This document shows, in pieces, positions 63,012 to 64,000 of a stretch of DNA of 64,000 nt. Source of the stretch: an uncultured Paracoccaceae bacterium (GTDB lineage: Bacteria; Pseudomonadota; Alphaproteobacteria; Rhodobacterales; Rhodobacteraceae); the NCBI GenBank assembly GCA_905182355.1, contig CAJJBH010000055.1, positions 1-64,000 of the forward strand, given 5' to 3'. Position 1 is the stretch's first letter. Each line of letters opens with the position of its first letter. The position numbers and the translations under genes are program-made. The notes under the pieces were generated by a model, which saw only the letters and a program-made list of their open reading frames with translations, had not been told where the DNA came from and made no database searches.

Positions 63012-63676
63012 TGACCATCGCCCCTAAAACCCCTCCAGCTTTGTGTAAGGTCCGCCCAACAAAAGGACGGACAAATGAAGGCACTATTTACCGACGAACA
63101 GATCACTTCGATTATTACGGAACAGGAAGCTTGCGAGAAGACAACCGATGTATGTCGACGTCACGCCCTGCCTGGCAGGGCTTTGCAAAGCAAAGTCCCG
63201 GGAATTGGGCCATCTTATGCGAAGCGCCTTCGGGCGTTGGAAAATGAGAACGGCAAGCTGAAGAAACTGCTGGCGGTCCGATGTTGGACAACGCCATTTT
63301 GAGAGACATCAATTCAAAAAATGTTGACGCCTGTTGGAAAGCGGAAAGCGGTGGCGCATTTAATGGAGATCATCAGGTCAGCCCGCGACGGGCGTACGGT
63401 GCGCTGCGCCCCCCTTTCATCTATACGACGTATCGACTGCCGGGCAGTGGATGAATGCCTCAATCAAACGCTGTTTGGAGCACTGGGTAACGCCCGTCAG
63501 ACGCTTGAAGAATGGCGGGAGGATTACAATTGGGCGCAGACCACATTCAGCATTGGGCAACCTGACGCCGATGGAATTCTTGAAGTGAAAGCAGATGGAC
63601 AAAATAGCCACCTAAGGTCACAGATTTGACCCTAAGGACCCCGTGCAAAACTGGAGGGAACTTGGGGCTCAGGTCA
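63012..63676 (+). mobile_element. Deleted IS3-family element with both terminal inverted repeats
   Basis: The ends are imperfect inverted repeats: TGACCATCGCCCC... (63012-63053) and its counterpart ending GGGGCTCAGGTCA (63636-63676), sharing TGACC, GCCCC, CTCCAG and TTTG blocks. Inside, ATG 63075 begins an orfA (FTDEQITSIITEQEACEKTTDVCRRH, then KRLRALENENGKLKKLL in a neighbouring frame). The 3' part of orfB follows (DECLNQTLFGALGNARQTLEEWREDYN). Frameshifts and loss of about half the expected 1.2-1.3 kb make it non-functional. Confidence 0.8.
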
Positions 63677-63715
63677 TGGGGTCTGTGAGAAAGTCCCAAC
63701 CTTGCCCAAAGCAAC

Positions 63716-64000
63716 TTAGTCTTGCGGTATACGCAGCATTTGACCCTGATAAATCTTATCTGGGTGGCTTAGCATAGGCTTGTTCGCTTCGAAGATTTCT
63801 TCGTAACGTGCGCCGCTGCCCAATGTCTTGGCAGAGATAGCCCAAAGCGTGTCGCCTTTTTCCACTGTGTGAAATACTGGCTCGCCAGCGCTTGGTACGC
63901 TGTCTTCAACAGCAGAGACGCCTTTGACGTTGCCGACGGCCAAGATGATTTTTTCTTTCATCTCTTGGCTAACCGCGTCGCCGGATACTTTGACAGTGTC
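63716..64000 (-). CDS. BON/LysM domain protein, Kbp (YgaU)-like, partial
   Basis: The frame is open to the right edge of the window, so the N-terminus is missing. The visible 94 residues are the end of a BON domain (VKVSGDAVSQEMKEKIILAVGNVKGVSAVED) and a complete LysM domain (FHTVEKGDTLWAISAKTLGSGARYEEIFEANKPMLSHPDKIYQGQMLRIPQD). BON plus LysM in this order is the layout of E. coli Kbp/YgaU, a cytoplasmic potassium-binding protein of about 149 residues. An ATG at 63961 exists, but it lies inside the BON domain and is not the true start. Confidence 0.9.
   Translation of the reverse strand, partial: DTVKVSGDAVSQEMKEKIILAVGNVKGVSAVEDSVPSAGEPVFHTVEKGDTLWAISAKTLGSGARYEEIFEANKPMLSHPDKIYQGQMLRIPQD

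Overview
The window looks like chromosome from a marine roseobacter-type alphaproteobacterium (Rhodobacterales). The evidence is the mix of an mreBCD-mrdA-rodA operon, a dut-coaBC-rpoH block, rsmI-yraN-gshB, a DUF1467 gene beside a methylmalonyl-CoA epimerase, and many overlapping start/stop codons. The base composition is only moderately GC-rich, and the lineage call is an inference from gene content.

Positions 1-21240 are mostly housekeeping. They hold nadE, an exported MORN-repeat protein, an SDR, leuA with a leucine-codon leader peptide and hairpin, the cell-shape operon mreB-mreC-mreD-mrdA-rodA, a 2-hydroxyacid dehydrogenase, an M3 oligopeptidase, a membrane-tethered MoeB/ThiF-like enzyme, dut, coaBC, an RpoH-type sigma factor, cobU with a phosphatase, and a GST. 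One small gene (3735-4171) is broken by a triplicated 7-bp unit.

Positions 21240-23207 are a damaged segment. The 5' end of comM is cut off after about 35 codons by AT-rich DNA carrying a serine recombinase, and a decayed alpha/beta hydrolase lies on the far side. Positions 23204-44960 return to core genes: gshB, yraN, rsmI, an LppC-type lipoprotein, glnD, a ureohydrolase with an Fe-alcohol dehydrogenase, an ECF42-like sigma factor with a frameshifted DGPF/YCII partner, murJ, a rhomboid-fold protein lacking catalytic residues, trpS, a histone-deacetylase-like amidohydrolase, a nitroreductase, an EI24-like membrane protein, mce, a response regulator, a GNAT, aspS and an SDR.

Positions 45016-59437 are the accessory core of the window: a cluster for a surface or exported glycoconjugate. 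A long minus-strand chain encodes GT90, a methyltransferase, a DxD glycosyltransferase, an alpha/beta hydrolase, an unrecognised 483-residue protein, a LamG-like protein, a sulfatase fused to RTX repeats, and GT61. Next to it are three glycosyltransferase-2 paralogues (one fused to a methyltransferase-like domain) and a GT32-like enzyme. The sulfatase and the methyltransferase frames each carry one in-frame stop codon.

Positions 59434-63676 hold a curli-type amyloid operon (csgA-like, csgF, csgG) with a terminator hairpin after the fibre-subunit gene. Remnants of IS3-type elements lie on both sides. The window ends inside a BON/LysM (Kbp-like) gene.

The accessory parts suggest a cell-surface programme of secreted amyloid fibres plus decorated glycans. 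The number of gene lesions (heptamer expansion, 1-bp frameshift, two nonsense codons, truncations, IS fragments) is high for 64 kb. It points either to ongoing gene decay or, for the single-base cases, to possible sequence errors. No tRNA, rRNA or CRISPR array was recognised.
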